Counted from the stretch's first letter, positions 15,701 to 34,531 are shown. The stretch is 64,000 nt of DNA from Dipetalonema caudispina (GCA_013365325.1 JABVXV010000042.1:1-64000); one strand, 5' to 3'. The notes: generated from the sequence alone by a model not told the origin. Numbers and translations: made by a program.

Positions 15701-16165
15701 AAGCATAAGCTTAATCCTAACCTAATATGATCTATCAAGCATCAGAATTCATTTTTTATACATAGCAAACTCAACAACTCAACAACATTTTTAAAGCATA
15801 AAAGCAAAAATCTTTGAAAATGTTGTTAAATAAAGCAAGATAATTCATCTTATGATCACAATATTTACAAATGATTTTTACTTGATAAACTCAGTTCCGC
15901 GACTATGAAAGATTAAAAGAATCTGAAATTAATTTGTGATATGCATCAAAACGTGCATGAAACCATGTCACGTGTAAAACGATGAGGTGACGTTCAAGAT
16001 TTTCTATCTCACTTGCCGAAATTTTAATATTACTACTAACTTCGACTGATGTAATAAATAGGTAACAAATTTCGAGAATTATATTGCTGGAACTGAAAAC
16101 AAAAAATTGAATTGTGTTTGCAATATTTTATCATTACCAAAACACGTAATTGTCATATCAGCCAT
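9791..16165 (-). CDS. TOPORS-like RING E3 ubiquitin/SUMO ligase
   Basis: Fifteen exons, all phase-consistent, encode 643 aa: 16165-16138, 14936-14801, 14531-14421, 13990-13841, 13578-13399, 13084-12889, 12576-12371, 12173-12098, 11838-11801, 11664-11601, 11304-11212, 11011-10964, 10837-10757, 10583-10351 and 10082-9791. A C3HC4 RING lies at residues 31-70 (C31, C34, C48, H50, C53, C56, C67, C70). The following region, with RRNSVSPQYFRDNER and a helical stretch ending LLYEFAVSGQEVALFDQ, matches the conserved post-RING domain of vertebrate TOPORS, a nuclear E3 for ubiquitin and SUMO. An arginine-rich segment precedes an acidic C-terminus holding several V/I-rich, Asp/Glu-flanked motifs typical of SUMO-interacting motifs. 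The first exon (28 nt) and the donor of the 64-nt exon (a later GTATTT is possible) are the least certain parts. Confidence 0.85.
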
Positions 16166-16306
16166 TTTCCAACATGACTTCCTTACAGTAATTCAATTTG
16201 ACAAGTACGGTATCACGTCAACGGATCATATGCGCACCGTTGACGTACGTAATCGGAAAGGCTCAAAAAGTCGCACTTAACTGTGAGATACATTTTAGTA
16301 CATAAT
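16166..16306. promoter_or_regulatory. Putative bidirectional intergenic/promoter region
   Basis: Only 141 bases separate the TOPORS start codon from the start of the possible small + strand gene at 16307. If both models hold, this short, relatively GC-rich stretch must contain promoter elements for both directions. No specific factor site is identified. Confidence 0.25.
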
Positions 16307-16965
16307 ATGTTGGGCCGCAAGAAGATGGGACGCGAAATTTTCGTCTGGCCAGTTTTACCTTTCATCGTCATGAAGGGCGGCAGTAAGGGGGTGACAGGTA
16401 TGATGTTGTTGGTGCTAAGTTGAGAGGATATTGAGTTAATATAAATGTGAAGTATTTAAATTAAATGTAAAACATCAATTGAATTAAGTATAGCAATTTA
16501 AAAGCAATCAGTTTTCCGACTTCAGTCCTATGGGTCGGTAAATGACTCAATAAAAAATGGCAAGAGCAGGAATGCTTTCTTATGTAAAGAAATCTGAAAA
16601 AGAGTTGAGTGACAATTCATACTTGGAAGAGTCATCCTCAATTATGAAATATGGATTGAAATGAATTAAAACTGGGCGGGACATATCACAAAAAAGTCTC
16701 TGTTTCTCTTCATTACATGACGAAAAAAAAAAGAACTATCTGTTGTAGTCATTATAAATAGTCACGTATATAACACAATACATTTATTACGCAGAGTGGA
16801 AAAGAAATAATTGGCTGAGATGGGAATCGTGTGAAGTATAAGGATTGTTAAAAAAAATTTGAGAAATGATGATATTCAATGAAATAATTTTGCATTAATC
16901 GAGTTAAATATCATTTCCAGCAAGCTGACGTGATGAGTGGCGTCTTAGGAAGGATAGGAAAATAG
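16307..16965 (+). CDS. Possible 42-aa small protein, two exons, unknown function
   Basis: Exon 1 (16307-16390, 28 codons) starts MLGRKKMGREIFVWPVLPF: a basic N-terminus followed by a short hydrophobic helix. A donor at GGG|GTGACA joins in phase 0 to exon 2 (16921-16965), which follows an excellent nematode acceptor (ATCATTTCCAG) and ends in TAG after 14 residues. Reading straight through exon 1 instead gives a stop 14 codons later, and a second donor (G|GTATGA) is possible in another phase. The basic-plus-hydrophobic profile would suit a small mitochondrial or ER membrane protein, but that is inference only and I recognise no family. Confidence 0.35.
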
Positions 16966-17549
16966 AAGTTTCTTGCGGAATTCTTCCATCCTTTCTTTCA
17001 TCCATTAGAATGTCGACGTCGTATATATCATTCCAGATCACTGAAGTAATTTTTTTTTTATAAGACATAAGCAAACTGAAGTTGCTGAATTTGCTTAGAT
17101 TATATCAGCGATTGAATTCTTTTGTTCAGCTATCTGGTGAGGCAGTGTATCAAACGAGTAGGGTGCAGAAATCACCGTTACCATTGAAATCATGCTCTAT
17201 GACACCGACTAAATGAACGAAGTTTAGTTTGAAAATAGCTTGATTAACGGGAGGTCATTGCAAATAATGACTTTTTATTTAGTTTTAATCACAAGCGATT
17301 CGATAGAATAGAGCCAATTTGACTTTTATCAGATAGTCCAACACAGTAGAATTATTCTCGATTTTATTATGACTACATTGTGAACATGACGTTTATTGGT
17401 TCCGATAAATAAAATCTTCGTGCATGCAAGTTTATTGTGTATATAGTGTGTTCCCTCAAGCCGAAATCCGGCCTGTAACGAACATAGAATTATTGCACGT
17501 TTATTAGGAAATGTATACACTGTAGATGTGATCATGCAAGTTACCGCAA

Positions 17550-20459
17550 ATGGCGCCATCGGAACGAATTAAAACGTTCAAGAAGGTTCTGAATGCAGGA
17601 CGAGGAAAAGTGCCAGAATTTAGGGCTGGTACCAAAGCCGTATTTCATTATGAGACATTGAAACCGCTAGTGGATGTGAATGAGGAAGGATTCCCAGATT
17701 CGAGGTGAGAAGTTTTTATATTTATGTAATTTTATCACGACAATGAGAAGCTTTTATATTTATATAATTTTACCACATGACAACATAGAGGCTGCATGTT
17801 GTAGAGATAGCTATAAATCGATCGACAACACACGAAAGCCATATCCAGATGGCTATGGGAAACCGCTGGAATTGGTATTTGGTAAAAAGTTTCAGTTGCC
17901 AATATTTGAGCGATGCTTAGAAACGATGCTGGTTGATGAGGTAATTCTGCATCCCTTCTTTTCACTTTTGATTTGTAAGCGGTTACCTATGAATGACCAG
18001 TGAATTACAACAAAATGTCTGTTAATGACTGAGAAGAAATCTTAACTATAGCAAGATGAATAAAAACTATTTGTTGTAGATTTGAAGTTTGAGGTATGCG
18101 AGCAATTTATCATTCGATAAACAGACAGAATCCTTTTGGGAAATGCTATAAGATAGATATCAGCGCATAATGTTATGCAAGAATTATGGAAGTAAAATAA
18201 GCATTCTATTGAATTGTTTGTATTTTTGATAACATCCCCGGAATTTTTGCAATCAATGGCTCATATATGCAATCCATAAAACATCAGTCGGTTTTAGATC
18301 AGTCAGTTCGATATAGCTGCTTGTGAGCTTTATCCGTATCCGTCAGTTTCACAGAAGCTTCGAGATATATCTAAAGATGCCATGCATCTGGGCAACCAAA
18401 ATCATCACCACGCACACTGTGCTGCATCAAGAGATTTTACGTTCGGATTTTATTAATTAATGAATTAATAAGTTTTTTTTAGATATATTTAGGATGTTAT
18501 GTTATATATTTAAACTTTGCTGTTATCATTCTATCAAGCTGTGAATACCGCAAAATTTTTCTTAATGTCGTGGAGATAATACAGATGAAACTGTTTTATT
18601 TCTTTTTTCACTTTACTTTGTTCTCTTACTACTAGGCAACGTATTATTTTAGTTTCAGATTACTCTTGCTACCCTTATCCTCTTATGGAAAACAGAGATA
18701 AAGATTAGGTATTTAAGGTTTAATCCATTATTTTTCTATTCCAATTGTTTAGAATGGAATACGAAGTTTTGAATGAACTGATCAAGAACCCTCAGCCACT
18801 GCGGTTTATCTTCCACCTGTTGGTTGTTTTACAACCGGAAGATTACGAACCAGATAGCTGGCAGTTAGAGCCCGACGAAAAACTGGCAAGTGTCGCGAAA
18901 TTGAAAGAATTGGGAAATGAATATTTGCAAAAAGCAAGCTTTGAATGTTTTTTTTTTTTCTTTGGAAATTTGGTTCGGAATTTCATTGGCTGTAAAAGGG
19001 AAATGAAATAGCTATTATTTATCAAGTTGGTTAGTTTGAAGCCCGCTGTATTTATTAGAAAGATGACTGCATTATGGTGAAATTATACATAATTTTTATT
19101 ATAATGCGATGAAAAAGTTTTGATTTTAGGGTGACTATATGAATGCTTCTTTGAGATATAGAGAAGCTCTAAATCGCATAGATACTCTTCTGCTGCGTGA
19201 GAAGCCAGGTGATCCTGAATGGATTGATCTTGACAAGCAGGTAATTTCTTTCACACAGTCTTACAAATTTTCCACTTTTGATTTAATAAGTTCGTAATGC
19301 TTCAGTTTGTGCACTTATTTGTTTCTTTTAACTTTAACTTTACGTAATGAAGTCATTTCCTCTACTTATGTAATCCACAAGTAATATGGAGGTTAACATT
19401 AAAATTAAAAATAAATATACTTAGAGGTCGACTTTCTTTTATGACCTTGTGAAATTTATCAATTTAACAGCTTCTACGATTATCTTAGATTTTTTGATAG
19501 AATGCGTCAGTATTATTGGTTGATGGAAACAGTGGAAAACATTATTTTGGGGGTGCTAAGCTTTTATATATATGCTGCACAATACATTCCTCCACATAGA
19601 AAATTTTTAAAGGTATGGGGAGGATTGATAAGTAGCAAAGTCACTATTAAAAAGTGAAAGCTTCTTAAGATTAATTCGATTCCTTAGAAAATTAGAAACT
19701 ACTTTTGAGATGCAATTTTTATTGGTAGTACCAAGCATGTGAGAATTTTTAAAATATTTTATGTGCTCGGTTTTTTTTTTAATTTACAGAATATACCTCT
19801 GTTTTTGAATCTTTCTCTGTGTTATCTGAATTGGAAACAGTATTATGAAGCAATCGATGCTGCAAGTGAAGTATTGAAAAGAGACAAGCTGAATGAAAAA
19901 GCATTGTATAGGCGTGCAAAAGGGCGAGTCGCTGTTTGGGATCTGGAAAAGGTTTTTCTGTTAAATATTGAAATATAGAGTGAATATTTTGCATTATATC
20001 TTTCATCTATCTGTTGTTTTATCTGTTAATTAGTAAAGTAGCCAATTCAAACACTCATGAAGGTATTAGTTTGGAATTCTGGCATTTTGACTTATACAGT
20101 TTCCTTTTTCAAAATCCACCATCTTCGTGAAATTCGCACAAGAATTTAGTGGGATATGGCACGGAATTGAGTGTATGAAATTAAATCATTCAATTATCAG
20201 ACTATAACTGATCTTGCGGTTCTAAGTAAAACGCCGTTTTGGAGGTCAGTAAAAATTTATTTCTCAAATTTGTATTTTTTTTGTATTTTGGATTATCGCC
20301 TAATTTTAGGCTGAGGATGATCTGAAGATGCTTCAGCAACAGTATCCGGGTAGTGCGAATTTGGTAAAAGTTGAACTTGAACGAATACAGTCACTTAGGA
20401 AAGAGCGTGAAGAAAGCGCAAAAAATACTTATAAGCATATGTTTAAAAATATTTATTGA
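17550..20459 (+). CDS. AIP/XAP2-like FKBP-TPR co-chaperone
   Basis: Seven exons (17550-17704, 17811-17940, 18298-18440, 18753-18933, 19130-19240, 19790-19951, 20310-20459) encode 343 aa; human AIP has 330. AIP proteins bind Hsp90 through TPRs and stabilise client proteins such as the Ah receptor. The N-terminal FKBP-like domain (about residues 20-150) includes [16 protein letters not shown], matching AIP's GKPMELIIGKKFKLP. Three TPR motifs follow (about residues 185-320), including [13 protein letters not shown] and [24 protein letters not shown] active-site residues needed for isomerase activity are not evident, as in AIP. Intron 4 must use a GC donor (AAA|GCAAGC at 18934) to stay in frame. 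AATAAA at 20827-20832 is a plausible poly(A) signal. The acceptor of exon 2 is the least certain edge. Confidence 0.9.
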
Positions 20460-22197
20460 ATGTTTTTCTTAAATCGTGTTTAGCACTGTCATATGATTAT
20501 TGATTTCCTTTTGTTTTCTTGTACTTCATAATACTTCAATCGTCAAAGAAAGGAAGTGAGGATTGTAAAAAACACAGTTAAAGGTAGAAACTAAAAGTGC
20601 TATTTATTACTATTTTAAAGATTCTGTTAATGTTATTGTGATTATTTCATAAACCAGTTGTGGTGATTACAGTTACCGGGACATCTTTAGAACAGTTCCG
20701 AAATTACTAATGAACAGAAAATTACACTTTAAATTTAAAAATAAATATACTGTTATGAATGGTAGCGAATGTTAAATAGGGTTTTTCTCTAAAGTATGTT
20801 TCTGACATGAAATAATTTTGTAAAGTAATAAACTTGAGAGGGAATCCCATTAGACGATAAGATTTTCATGCGCTTTGTCTTTCTTCAAGCGCTTATTTTG
20901 TTGTAGTGATAGTTTGGATATTTTTTGATCATTTTGACGTCGTGACATATTGTTGAATAGTGATAATAAATATATGGTATTCGCTGATTGCTTTGTTTTC
21001 GTGATATGGTGAGCAAACAAGGTTGCGACTTTATACATTACGATAAATATGCAAGTCGCATTTATATAATTTTTATTTTATTGACAATAAAGGCTGCGTA
21101 AATAATCGTGATGGATCGAAAAGAATTGATTACGAGAGGAAAAGTATTACTGACTGGCAAATTCAACATTTCGATACTTTTGACATTGAATAGTTTCCAC
21201 TTCACTGCTTGAAAGTAATCATTTTAGCTTCAGCTGCCAATATCAGTAGCTGTTGGATACTTACCACTTCTATATTGATGTTTATTTCAATCGTTGATCA
21301 CTTCATTGCGATAATTTTATCATCTTAGTACTGAGATGTTGAAATTTTCGCACTGTGGAGATATCTAACATGCTTGTACTACCTGCTCAGAATTTTACTT
21401 TTTTCAGTGATAATAATATTTCAAATATTTATCAGTTGATGTCTCTAATTTTAACACTTTTTTACTTTCGATTACGCAAATTGTACCATTTCACTGTCAT
21501 ATGTTTTCCACTGATAGCGTCTATGTCGATGTATTATTACAGCTCCTTTTCCAATGTGGGGTTTTTTTACAAACTCGTTTTTCGACTTTCAAATTGATAT
21601 ATTAATTTTTCCTCATATGTTTTGTTTACTTGGTTGTATACTCTCTGCTGTCATCACTTATACTACCATCCATCTTAATGCATTGTTTATTTTTGCTATT
21701 TACAAAGTTTTCGGCTAATTTTCCTTCAATAAGAGCTTTTTCATCCAATCCTCCCTGACCCTAGCATATACATCTGTAAGTATACACATCATATTTAGTA
21801 TTCCATCATCAGTTCACCCTCTTCTATTACTTCCCGTCAATTCATTACGGTTAAGTTCATATATCGTTTTTTAACCACTTCAAGAACTACTCCTGCTAAA
21901 ATTGAATATAATCTTCAGGAAGACGAAACTGCTTGAAATGATATGATAAGAGCAATCTTCATTCTTGGCCTTCTTCTACTATTTCATTTGAATCTTTTCT
22001 TTCCATCGTATCATTCCATTGAAAATGATAAATTCTCATTCATTATCATTTCTAATGTTTTGAATCTACGCTGCAAAACTAATGGTGAACTAATAGAGTT
22101 TAGTACGCACGTGCTCGATCGAGTATTTAGCTATTGAAATACTCCCATGTAATTAAGTACTTAGTTAGATTACAAAAATTCAGATTGAATTCCCAGG

Positions 22198-22231
22198 AAA
22201 TGCAAACTTTGAAAGGTTAAAGTTTGCATTT
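22198..22231. repeat. Perfect 13-bp inverted repeat, 8-nt loop
   Basis: AAATGCAAACTTT (22198-22210) is followed after GAAAGGTT by its exact reverse complement (22219-22231). It could form a short hairpin. No gene overlaps it. Confidence 0.8.
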
Positions 22232-22997
22232 GACGTGGTCTGTAAACATGATTATCGGATAGGATTTGCAGCATTTATGAAGAATAGCACAGAAAATATT
22301 CGGTAAATATCAGGATAATTATGCTATATTGAAAGATTCTAAATATTTGATTCATTTTATAATAAATTAAAAGATTTGAGGAGACATTTGGCAACAACAA
22401 TAATTATAACAATTGAAAGCATAATCAAAGATATCATAAAAATGACGAGATTGAAAAGTGCAAAAAGGGGCCTATTGCGTTGCATGCTTTAGTCTTAATT
22501 AACAGCTGTCAGTGCTTTGAATGAGGCATTTTTATTTGATTTTCTGTCAATTTCATATTTGTCCTTCGATATCCTTTAAGTCTTTCCTTCCCAATTTTTT
22601 GGCTTTGCTGGCGTTAGCGCATTGATTTTTGTGAAATTCCTACAAGAAAGTTTTTAAAAAGAAGCAAATAAATAGAGAAATGAAAAATCACGGAAGAAAT
22701 AAGCAGTTATCAGATAAAAATGATAAAAGAATGATGAATAGATTGAAGAAAATGTTATCTGTGACTGAAATGATAAAAGAGATGACAGAATTTGGATGCT
22801 ACATTTTTCATAAATCCATTTGATACATGAAGGAATCATGAAAGAATGAGAAGGATCTTTTGTTTAATCTGAATCAAAGCATGGCATTCATCTACTTATA
22901 CCGTCATTCCGGAACCACTTTCGACAAAAGAAAAAAAAAAGAACAATTCGTCATTGTCCATCTGTTCTTTCATATCGATCCCGGGATTTCTTAATAC

Positions 22998-23032
22998 ATT
23001 AAATGTACTAAGGATTTCTTAGTACATTTAAT
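22998..23032. repeat. Perfect 15-bp inverted repeat, 5-nt loop
   Basis: ATTAAATGTACTAAG (22998-23012) and CTTAGTACATTTAAT (23018-23032) flank the loop GATTT. The phrase GATTTCTTA also occurs just left of the first arm (22985-22993), so the unit looks partly duplicated. It lies in gene-free DNA. Confidence 0.85.
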
Positions 23033-26000
23033 CGGATATTTGCTACTTTCATCCATATATGTATGGTAAGATATCAAGCAATAAAAGAAAGCACTAGACT
23101 GAATGATGACAGATTCCAATAGTATAATGGTGAAATAAAACAATACTCATCAAATCACAAGTGATAAGTAATTTATAGATCATTTCAATATTTTGGATAT
23201 GCATCATTTGATAATTATTATTCAATGATGGTATCATCTGACATCAAATTTCCGGCGGTAATTTTAATTTGGTTGATATATTCACTTTTGCTTTTCAATT
23301 TACTCATAACAACATTTTTGGCTTTATTATTCATGATTATTTTTGATTTACAACTCTTTGCTTCATAAGAAGAAATTGAATCATTGATGAGTTGTGAATG
23401 AAAAGGAAAATATGATGAGGTTTCAATAGGATGTTATGTATGTGTGGCTATATTATCATGAATAGGACATAAATTTCTTCTTTTTAGTCTTTACTTTATT
23501 TGTTCATCTTTTTCGTTTTACTTTATTGTTAGGATTAGAATAGAAATAATATGTTACCGATAATATAAGTTTCAGAGAAAATAGATTTTTAGAGAACACT
23601 TATAATTAGCAAAATTTTTGAAGCTTTATTGAACTTATTTACTACATTCTATGATCTCATAAAATATGAAAAGTTGCAAAAATCCAATGCGCTTTACAAT
23701 CTAAGTAATTCTGATTACTTTAAGACATTAAGTTTTTATAAAGTGAAGTATCTGTTTTACAATGATTCCTATTTTGTACATCGATCATCATTGATCAAGT
23801 TGGATTCAGTAACTTTATATTCTTAATTTTAACTTTAAATTTTCTTCATATTACTCCTACATATTATTTCCTATAGGAAAAGTAATCAATAGATTATTAC
23901 TGCCTTGTGAAATCTGAAAAATAGAAAAATATACATTTACTTTTTTTTTTTTTTTAAGAAGAAAAAATTAATGAAAACAAAGCGACAAACATTTCATTCA
24001 TCGTGACTAGAGAAAGAGGTAATTTGGAAGAGGGAAAATATTATATATATATATATATATATATTAAAAAAAAAGAAATTATTGAAGTGCTTCAGTCACA
24101 TTCTTTCCATTATGACAATGACAATGACAAGTATGACATGGATTGATTGTGAGGCACAATTTTAAATTGTAAGCATTTTCTAATAGTCCCATGGGCCTAA
24201 TGTATTTTCTCATCCTTCCAATATTTCCATCATATAGACCAATACCACATTATCTTCATTTTATCCTACTGTTTACTCTTAAATTTGATAAGTAATTTTC
24301 TTTTTCCATTATCATTTACTAATAAGCAATAATAAGTAACAAAAAGCAATTCCGAAAATTAATTAACCATTGTCATTAACATATCAAGAATTGTACTTTA
24401 ATGATCATTATTATGATTATGTAATTCAAGAGATCTATTTTCCTTCGTATTATTCTTAAAATTTATGCTTAATGATTTTTTTTTTTAAAGGAAATTATAG
24501 GTTTGTTTGTTTTGTTTTAAACTTTTTTTTCTCGGAGAAGAGATGAAATGAGAAGAAAGCTTTCGTTTCTCATATCGATATAATAATGATTTGTTCTTAT
24601 GTAAATAATGAAAAGAGTGTTAAATTTAAAATAGTGAAGTTTTGTTTTATGATATTTACTCACTTATTAAGCACAAAAAAAAAACACATACTCACATAGG
24701 AAACGTAAACACTTTCAATGGAATTTTTTCGTAATAAAAATTAAACATTGATTTGAAACATTTTTTTTTTTTTTGATTAAAATTTAATCATTCGTCGTTC
24801 CTTCATGCAATTTTTGTTTTCTCTTCATTTCCTACTCTGATAGTATTTAGCAATGATTTTTTTTTTTTGACATTAAGTCTATCCGCCCAAATAAGCTTTA
24901 GTAGTTGGGTAAATATGCAAACTTTATTATAATCTAATAATTCGAATTTCCAGAATTTTTTTTTTTTTGGGAATTTTGTGGTAACAATTTTTCCAAAATT
25001 TCATCACTTCTAATCGTATCCCAAAAATAGTAAAATACTAATACTGGTTCTCAAATTTTCTGAATTTTCAACTCCTTGGGAAAGATTTTTTCTGAAAATC
25101 TACCATTTCCTTTTTGTCCGAATTTCCTGTCAATTTGAAGATCGAAAAATTTCTTTCCGCTTATGTATAAGCATACTACCGTCAATGTTTCAGTTCCGTT
25201 TTTTTTTCTGTTAATTATAACGGCAATGAATTTGCTCGTATTCTTAAGTCCTAAATGAATCTATATGGAATCAGTAAAAAAAGTGAATTACATTTCAATT
25301 GTCAGTTCAGTTTTTGTTTATAGAATTGATATGTAAATACGCATGAAGCCAATATTGCTGTCATTTCCTGAAAATACCCTTTTTCGTTCCAGTAATTTCG
25401 ATACCTAAGATTTTCTTCTTTCTCCTCCTCCTTCTACTTTATCCCATTGATCGATATAAATAATTGGTAGTTAATTTAATAATTCTTAGTTTAAACTAGT
25501 GTTCAATGTTTGCTTGCAAAAAAAAAAAAAAAAAAATGTTGCTTTCTCTTTAAATGCATCTGTTGTCGGCAATAGTTTATTAGAGAAAAGTTTAAAGAAG
25601 AGTGATTTGGAAAGAGCGAAATATTGACTGTGGTTCTGTTAGATTGTTAATTGATTAATGATTTGTTAATTTAACTGCTTACAATATTCTACTAATCCTA
25701 ATCCAAGAATTAATATATTTCTTTTTCTTCCCCTCTCTCTCGTAAGTTTATCACTACCCTACCAAAAAAAAAAAAGACAATTTCCTTTTGTGACTTCGTA
25801 CATTATTGTTGTTAAAAAAATTTTCTCTTGGCTGAATTCCTAAAATTTTTGCCTCGGTACCATTTTAATTCCATAAATATTTTCCCCATTCTCTCCCAGA
25901 AATCTTTTAACAGAATAATATGCAAAATATGCAGATAAGTAATTAAACATTGATGATATTTAAATATTTGCTCTAAAAACCTACTTACTATCATTAATTG

Positions 26001-27844
26001 AAAAATTGGAAATACTATATTGTTCTTCATGTTATTCTCATCAATTTCTGCATGGGATCGATTTATGCATGCTAATTCATTGATATCTTTTTTTATATTA
26101 AGTCTTTTTTAAATATGATTTCCATCTTTTTGAGATCCAATAGATAGAAAGTATTTTTTGAATTATTTCAATTGAATTTCAACTCATTCCATCTCAAATC
26201 TTTTTCTTCCACATTTACAGCTACCTTTCGATGATTGTTAATAGCCTTAGCAAATACTAAACACATAAAAGAAATTGCTCTTTTTATGATCACTAATTGC
26301 TTATTTAGTTTTTATCAGAAGTAAAAATTGAATTAGAATTTTTCAATTCAAATTAAGCTATTTCAGTTGTGTTAGTGTGATTTAATTTGAATTAAATGTA
26401 AATAAAGGAAATGAAGTTAATTAAATACGGTTTAAACTGAGGACAAATTGAATAAGCATACTGGAAATTAGTAAAAAACTAAAAATTTTTGAGCATTTTT
26501 GCTAGAATAATGCCGTGAATTATTATGGGCACAAAATTATTGCTCTGAAGAAGTATTATTTATTTCCTGAAAGCAACTAAAGAATGGAGCAATTATTTTG
26601 CAGCGATATGCTTTATAATGTGCTGCATGTCTATTTATTCTTCATCGTTGTTATCCAATTCTTGAAAATATCATCTTTTTCCGGATGATTGATAAAGTTC
26701 TTTGAATCAGTCTTACCAGTCGGATATTATACATTTCGAGATGTACTTATTCTAATGCTATGTGCAATTAATGTACTTTTTTTGTAATTCTCGACTTTTT
26801 ACTGTTGTTGTTTACAATTAATTAATACATAATGGAAATTATAAATAGTTTTGTTAAGTGGTTGCAAATTTGATGGTTCAAGGATGCAAATTTTTGATTA
26901 AATTTCTTCCTTCTAAAATGTTTCATTTGAATCTAAAAATGACAATTTATTTCATCTTTGACGATAAACGATACGAAATTTTGTTTGCTAGAAAGCATTA
27001 TCTCCCTTTGATGCGGTATCTAGCATTTATCGATAAGTTGTTGTAATTCCACTAATTTGATTTACTCCTTTGCATCTTCTATGCAACTAATAAACTTCCC
27101 TCATCATTTTCGCCGCTTCGGAATTGATGTTTTCATAAAAATTCACTTATGAACAATTTTATCTTTTTCTACGCATAAAATCATCTATTTTTTCGTAGCA
27201 ATTAAAGCTTTTTTTATCATTAGTAATAAAAAATGTCGTTATTTAATAAATTTCAATTGAAAATAAAAATTCAGAACTTTTTAAAAGAAATTTTCTCCGT
27301 CTTCATTTCTTTTAATATAATTATTCCTTTTAACAAAAGTTCTGATGCAAAGAGCACATGAAAATCTTTTTGATCACTAATTATAAAAGAATCTTCCATC
27401 GTCCTGTTTAGATGGAATTTCTTAAATTTAAAGGTAATGATAAAATAACTTAAAATTACTTTTAGTTTCAATGACTAATAGAACAATCAGCTTTCAAACG
27501 TTAATATTCGAATGATTTGAATTCACAACGATATAGCAAATCCTTTTTGTGAAAAGAGAAAAGAAATTGGATGTTGTCAGAAGTGATGTAAATGGATTGT
27601 TGATTGATGAATTACTTTCATATATCTCAATACAGTCACATTTCTATTTGAAAGCTTTTGAAAATGATAGCTAATTTATCATTCTTTATCTTACTTCGTA
27701 ACTGTCTAAAGTAACGTTTACGCGATTACTGTTCATTAGTCACTTTCATGTTTACGTAATCATATAAAAAGATTAGCGTAACACATAATTTACTGCAGAT
27801 TTCAGTAAAAAAATATGGTGGACTGAAAAAAAGTGACGCATACA

Positions 27845-32995
<5,151 letters not shown>

Positions 32996-34531
32996 TTTCT
33001 AATTTGCAGTACTACTACTACTATCTACCCCATTTATTAATTTCGTTTATACATTCCGTTCAGTTTCATCAATTGCAATACTGTTTTTTCGCCATATATT
33101 TTTGAAAAATTTTCACTGCCCTTAAATATCGGTCGACTTCATTCTACTTCGATTCAACGTTATGTGAGTTGAAAATGTTCAAATATTAAAAGTTTATTGG
33201 GATCAAGCCGTATCGCAAATGATGAATATTTATGACCGTATCTTTCATGATGTAAAATTGGTCAAAAATTTAAGCATAATGATGAAGAATCAATACCATA
33301 TGAGGACAATTAAACAGTAATGACCGAAATTTCAAGGATTGCAAAGGCCAATTAAGTGCAAGTCTATTACAGTTTTTGAGGGCCTTATGGATGACGAAAA
33401 AATAGATCAGTCTGAAAAATGTCTAAATCTCATTATCATACGCTGGAGGTTTCCTTTTGCTAAAGATGTTAACCAAACATTCAACAATTATCCTTTTATA
33501 TTTCTGAATCACTATAGACAAATTAATGTTTAAATTTGGGCTTTGAAATGTTCTGAAAATTTCTCAATAAATTTCTCCGTTTGTATTGTTTTCTTTTTTT
33601 TTTTTTTGAAACCCAAAAGTGGAGTCTCAATTTCGATCCCAACCAATTTCTCGTCTTTCTCATCAACTATTTCCAACAGAGCAAAAATAGGGTTCGATTG
33701 GTAGGAAGGCCTAGGAGACTTCCTTTTCTTATTCATATAATTATTACCTTTCAAACTTTCACAGTTCTTACTTCTTTCTTTTATGGTTATGTTTTTTTCT
33801 TGCGATGTTAGAAATTTTAAAGGAATTTGCTTCAAGCCCTAGTAGCTTCTGAATTTATTTTCCATTTCAACAATCAAAATTAGAAATTTCTCAATCCTTT
33901 CCTTTCTGAAGCGACATTATTTCCTTATATAAATATTTTTATGACCATATATTGCCAAATCTTAATTTAAATCATATCATCCTCACTTCTTTTAGTATTA
34001 TAGTTTTATTATTTTGCAGTTTATATTTTGATATATGAGTGTATGCATTGCATAATCCATTTTTTTTTTTTTTACCTGCTAAGCATAAAAACTTGTGTTT
34101 TTCATGAAGAAAGCACTTTAAAATTGTACATCAAATTTGTATGGATTGAGAGTATTTGTAAAGTAAACGTAAGGAAAATTAATCTTTTCAAAGTTGAATT
34201 AAATGTATTAAATTGGTTTTTTTCTATCTTTTAATACTTCAGGTGAATTGAATGGATTTTCCATGATAAATTGTGGTGAATGAGACTTTGACTCTTAAAA
34301 TATTTACGAAATTATTCAAGAAAAATTCTGAAAAAAAAATCCAGAAGAAGCAAGAAAAATTATTTAAACTGGTAGAATATGAAATGAACAAATCTTAAAA
34401 AAGGGAAAAATCACTGGTATATAGAAATTGTTGCTTTAAATAAATGATAAGCGCTATCAGAGTTTAGAATTCAAAGGTCACAATAACTTTTTTAAGAGGA
34501 AGCAAAAGATAAATTGATGGATGGAGAGGCT
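32996..34531. other. Convergent intergenic region, nothing recognised
   Basis: About 1.5 kb between the 3' ends of the esterase and galectin genes, AT-rich with poly-T runs near 33595 and 34063. The 101-codon minus-strand ORF at 33530-33835 is lysine-rich, reads through a homopolymer, and has no supporting splice structure. Confidence 0.5.

Larger units (their letters stand above)
20460..27844. other. Long gene-poor AT-rich intergenic region
   Basis: About 7.4 kb with no recognisable exon on either strand. It holds many homopolymer runs (poly-T near 23940, 24479, 24763, 24855 and 24957; poly-A at about 25519-25536), an (AT)n tract near 24043-24064, and two perfect inverted repeats at 22198-22231 and 22998-23032. 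Short ORFs are rich in Phe, Leu, Ile and Lys, as expected by chance in such sequence. Confidence 0.6.

Noticed and set aside
33530..33835. 101-codon minus-strand ORF
   Set aside because: Lysine-rich, passes through a homopolymer, sits in the 3' intergenic space, and has no splice or family support.
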